From contig JAUNSH010000026.1 in assembly GCA_030539285.1 (NCBI GenBank), positions 1 through 39,668 on the forward strand: a stretch of DNA of 39,668 nt, in the 5' to 3' direction. Below, piece after piece: positions 39,319 to 39,668 of this stretch (positions within the stretch are counted from its first letter, which is position 1; every line of letters starts with the position of its first letter). Both the position numbers and the translations under genes were made by a program. The notes beneath the pieces are model-generated. The model saw nothing but the letters and a program-made list of their open reading frames with translations, did no database searches and was not told the origin of the DNA. The DNA comes from Eubacteriales bacterium. GTDB lineage: Bacteria > Bacillota > Clostridia > Oscillospirales > Oscillospiraceae.

Positions 39319-39668
39319 TCATAATTCAAGACTGCATTTCAGTGCGGTGTTGACCTGTTTCATTTGGGAATCGGAGAGCGAGCCGATATAGCCCAATAAG
39401 CGGGATTTGTCAAGTGTGTGAATCTGCTCCAGCAGGACGAGAGATGGGATTCGGGCGTACATTCCGGGGATGTGGTCTAAGAACACATGAGTGGGTAACT
39501 TCGCTTTGGTAGCCGTCCTGCTCGTCAGGGCCGACACAATAAGCGTTTTGGAATGCTTATTTCCGACATCGTTCTGAACCACCAGAACGGGGCGAATGCC
39601 GCCCTGTTCACAGCCCAGATGCGGTTCGAGATTTGCGTAATAAATATCACCACGGTGATACTTCTGAG
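39319..39668 (-). CDS. PemK/MazF family endoribonuclease toxin, 5' end outside window
   Basis: At least 115 codons are present; the start lies beyond 39668. The N-terminal HRGDIYYANLEPHLGCEQGG and IRPVLVVQNDVGNKHSKTLI are the MazF/PemK core, with the conserved Arg, and TKAKLPTHVFLD and LLEQIHTLDKSRLLGYIG follow. MazF toxins cleave mRNA and are held by an antitoxin. No antitoxin is visible here, though it could lie upstream off-window. Stand-alone PemK/MazF genes are frequent in clostridial conjugative elements. Confidence 0.88.
   Translation of the reverse strand, partial: QKYHRGDIYYANLEPHLGCEQGGIRPVLVVQNDVGNKHSKTLIVSALTSRTATKAKLPTHVFLDHIPGMYARIPSLVLLEQIHTLDKSRLLGYIGSLSDSQMKQVNTALKCSLEL

Larger units (their letters stand above)
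37048..39668. mobile_element. Left end of a TndX/TnpX-type integrative element
   Basis: From the SASP junction to the window end the genes are recombinase, small TnpW-like ORF and MazF/PemK toxin, all on the minus strand. This is the terminal module of Tn4451/Tn5397-like conjugative or mobilisable elements of Clostridia. Base composition drops visibly below the rest of the window, codon use shifts to A/T-ending codons, and none of the 14 dispersed repeats occurs here, all consistent with recent arrival. Transfer genes and the other end lie beyond 39668. Confidence 0.82.

Overview
The window reads as chromosome of a GC-rich, Gram-positive, spore-forming member of the Clostridia, most likely an Oscillospirales-type gut bacterium. 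The evidence is a T-box leader, strong AGGAGG ribosome sites with sigma-A promoters, a short HisG that needs HisZ, a SpoIIQ-like forespore protein, an alpha/beta-type spore DNA-binding protein (SASP) fragment, a CUT1 sugar transporter and many GTAGGG...CCCTAC palindromic repeats. The species assignment is inference.

Layout. 1-3434 (minus): branched-chain amino-acid genes, namely the 5' part of leuA, ilvA behind a T-box leader, and ilvE. 3790-11410 (plus): a compact histidine operon, yerC-hisZ-hisG-hisD-hisC-hisB-hisH-hisA-hisF-hisIE, with genes overlapping or nearly touching; histidinol-phosphatase is the only pathway enzyme missing. 11516-12874 (minus): a MATE exporter, preceded by a row of perfect palindromes. 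13301-15561 (minus): a cstA transporter translationally coupled to an unrecognised 180-aa protein. 15858-16880 (minus): an FMN-dependent alpha-hydroxy-acid oxidase homologue. 17174-20384 (minus): a CUT1 ABC sugar transporter (binding lipoprotein and two permeases). It is divergent from an N-acetylhexosamine kinase (NahK-like) and galE (20843-23144); together these look like part of a lacto-/galacto-N-biose route. 23299-23655 (minus): an orphan HPt protein.

24004-30635 (plus): a head-only phage cassette (TerS-like, TerL, portal, protease, capsid, connectors, one tail-like protein) with no integrase, replication, tape-measure or lysis genes. Three copies of the resident repeat families sit inside or just after it, always between intact ORFs, suggesting long residence. 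30821-34797: a SpoIIQ-like M23 protein, an EF-G paralogue, an unassigned structured RNA and a phosphoribosyltransferase. 35185-36717 (minus): a leucine-rich-repeat lipoprotein.

37048 to the window end: the edge of a TndX/TnpX-type mobile element (large serine recombinase, small TnpW-like ORF, MazF/PemK toxin). It has visibly lower GC and none of the dispersed repeats. Its left boundary cuts an alpha/beta SASP gene, leaving only the last 40 codons beside the recombinase stop codon. That resembles skin-type interruptions of sporulation genes and is the observation I rate highest. Fourteen dispersed repeats in three subfamilies with compensating arm changes are the other dominant feature.
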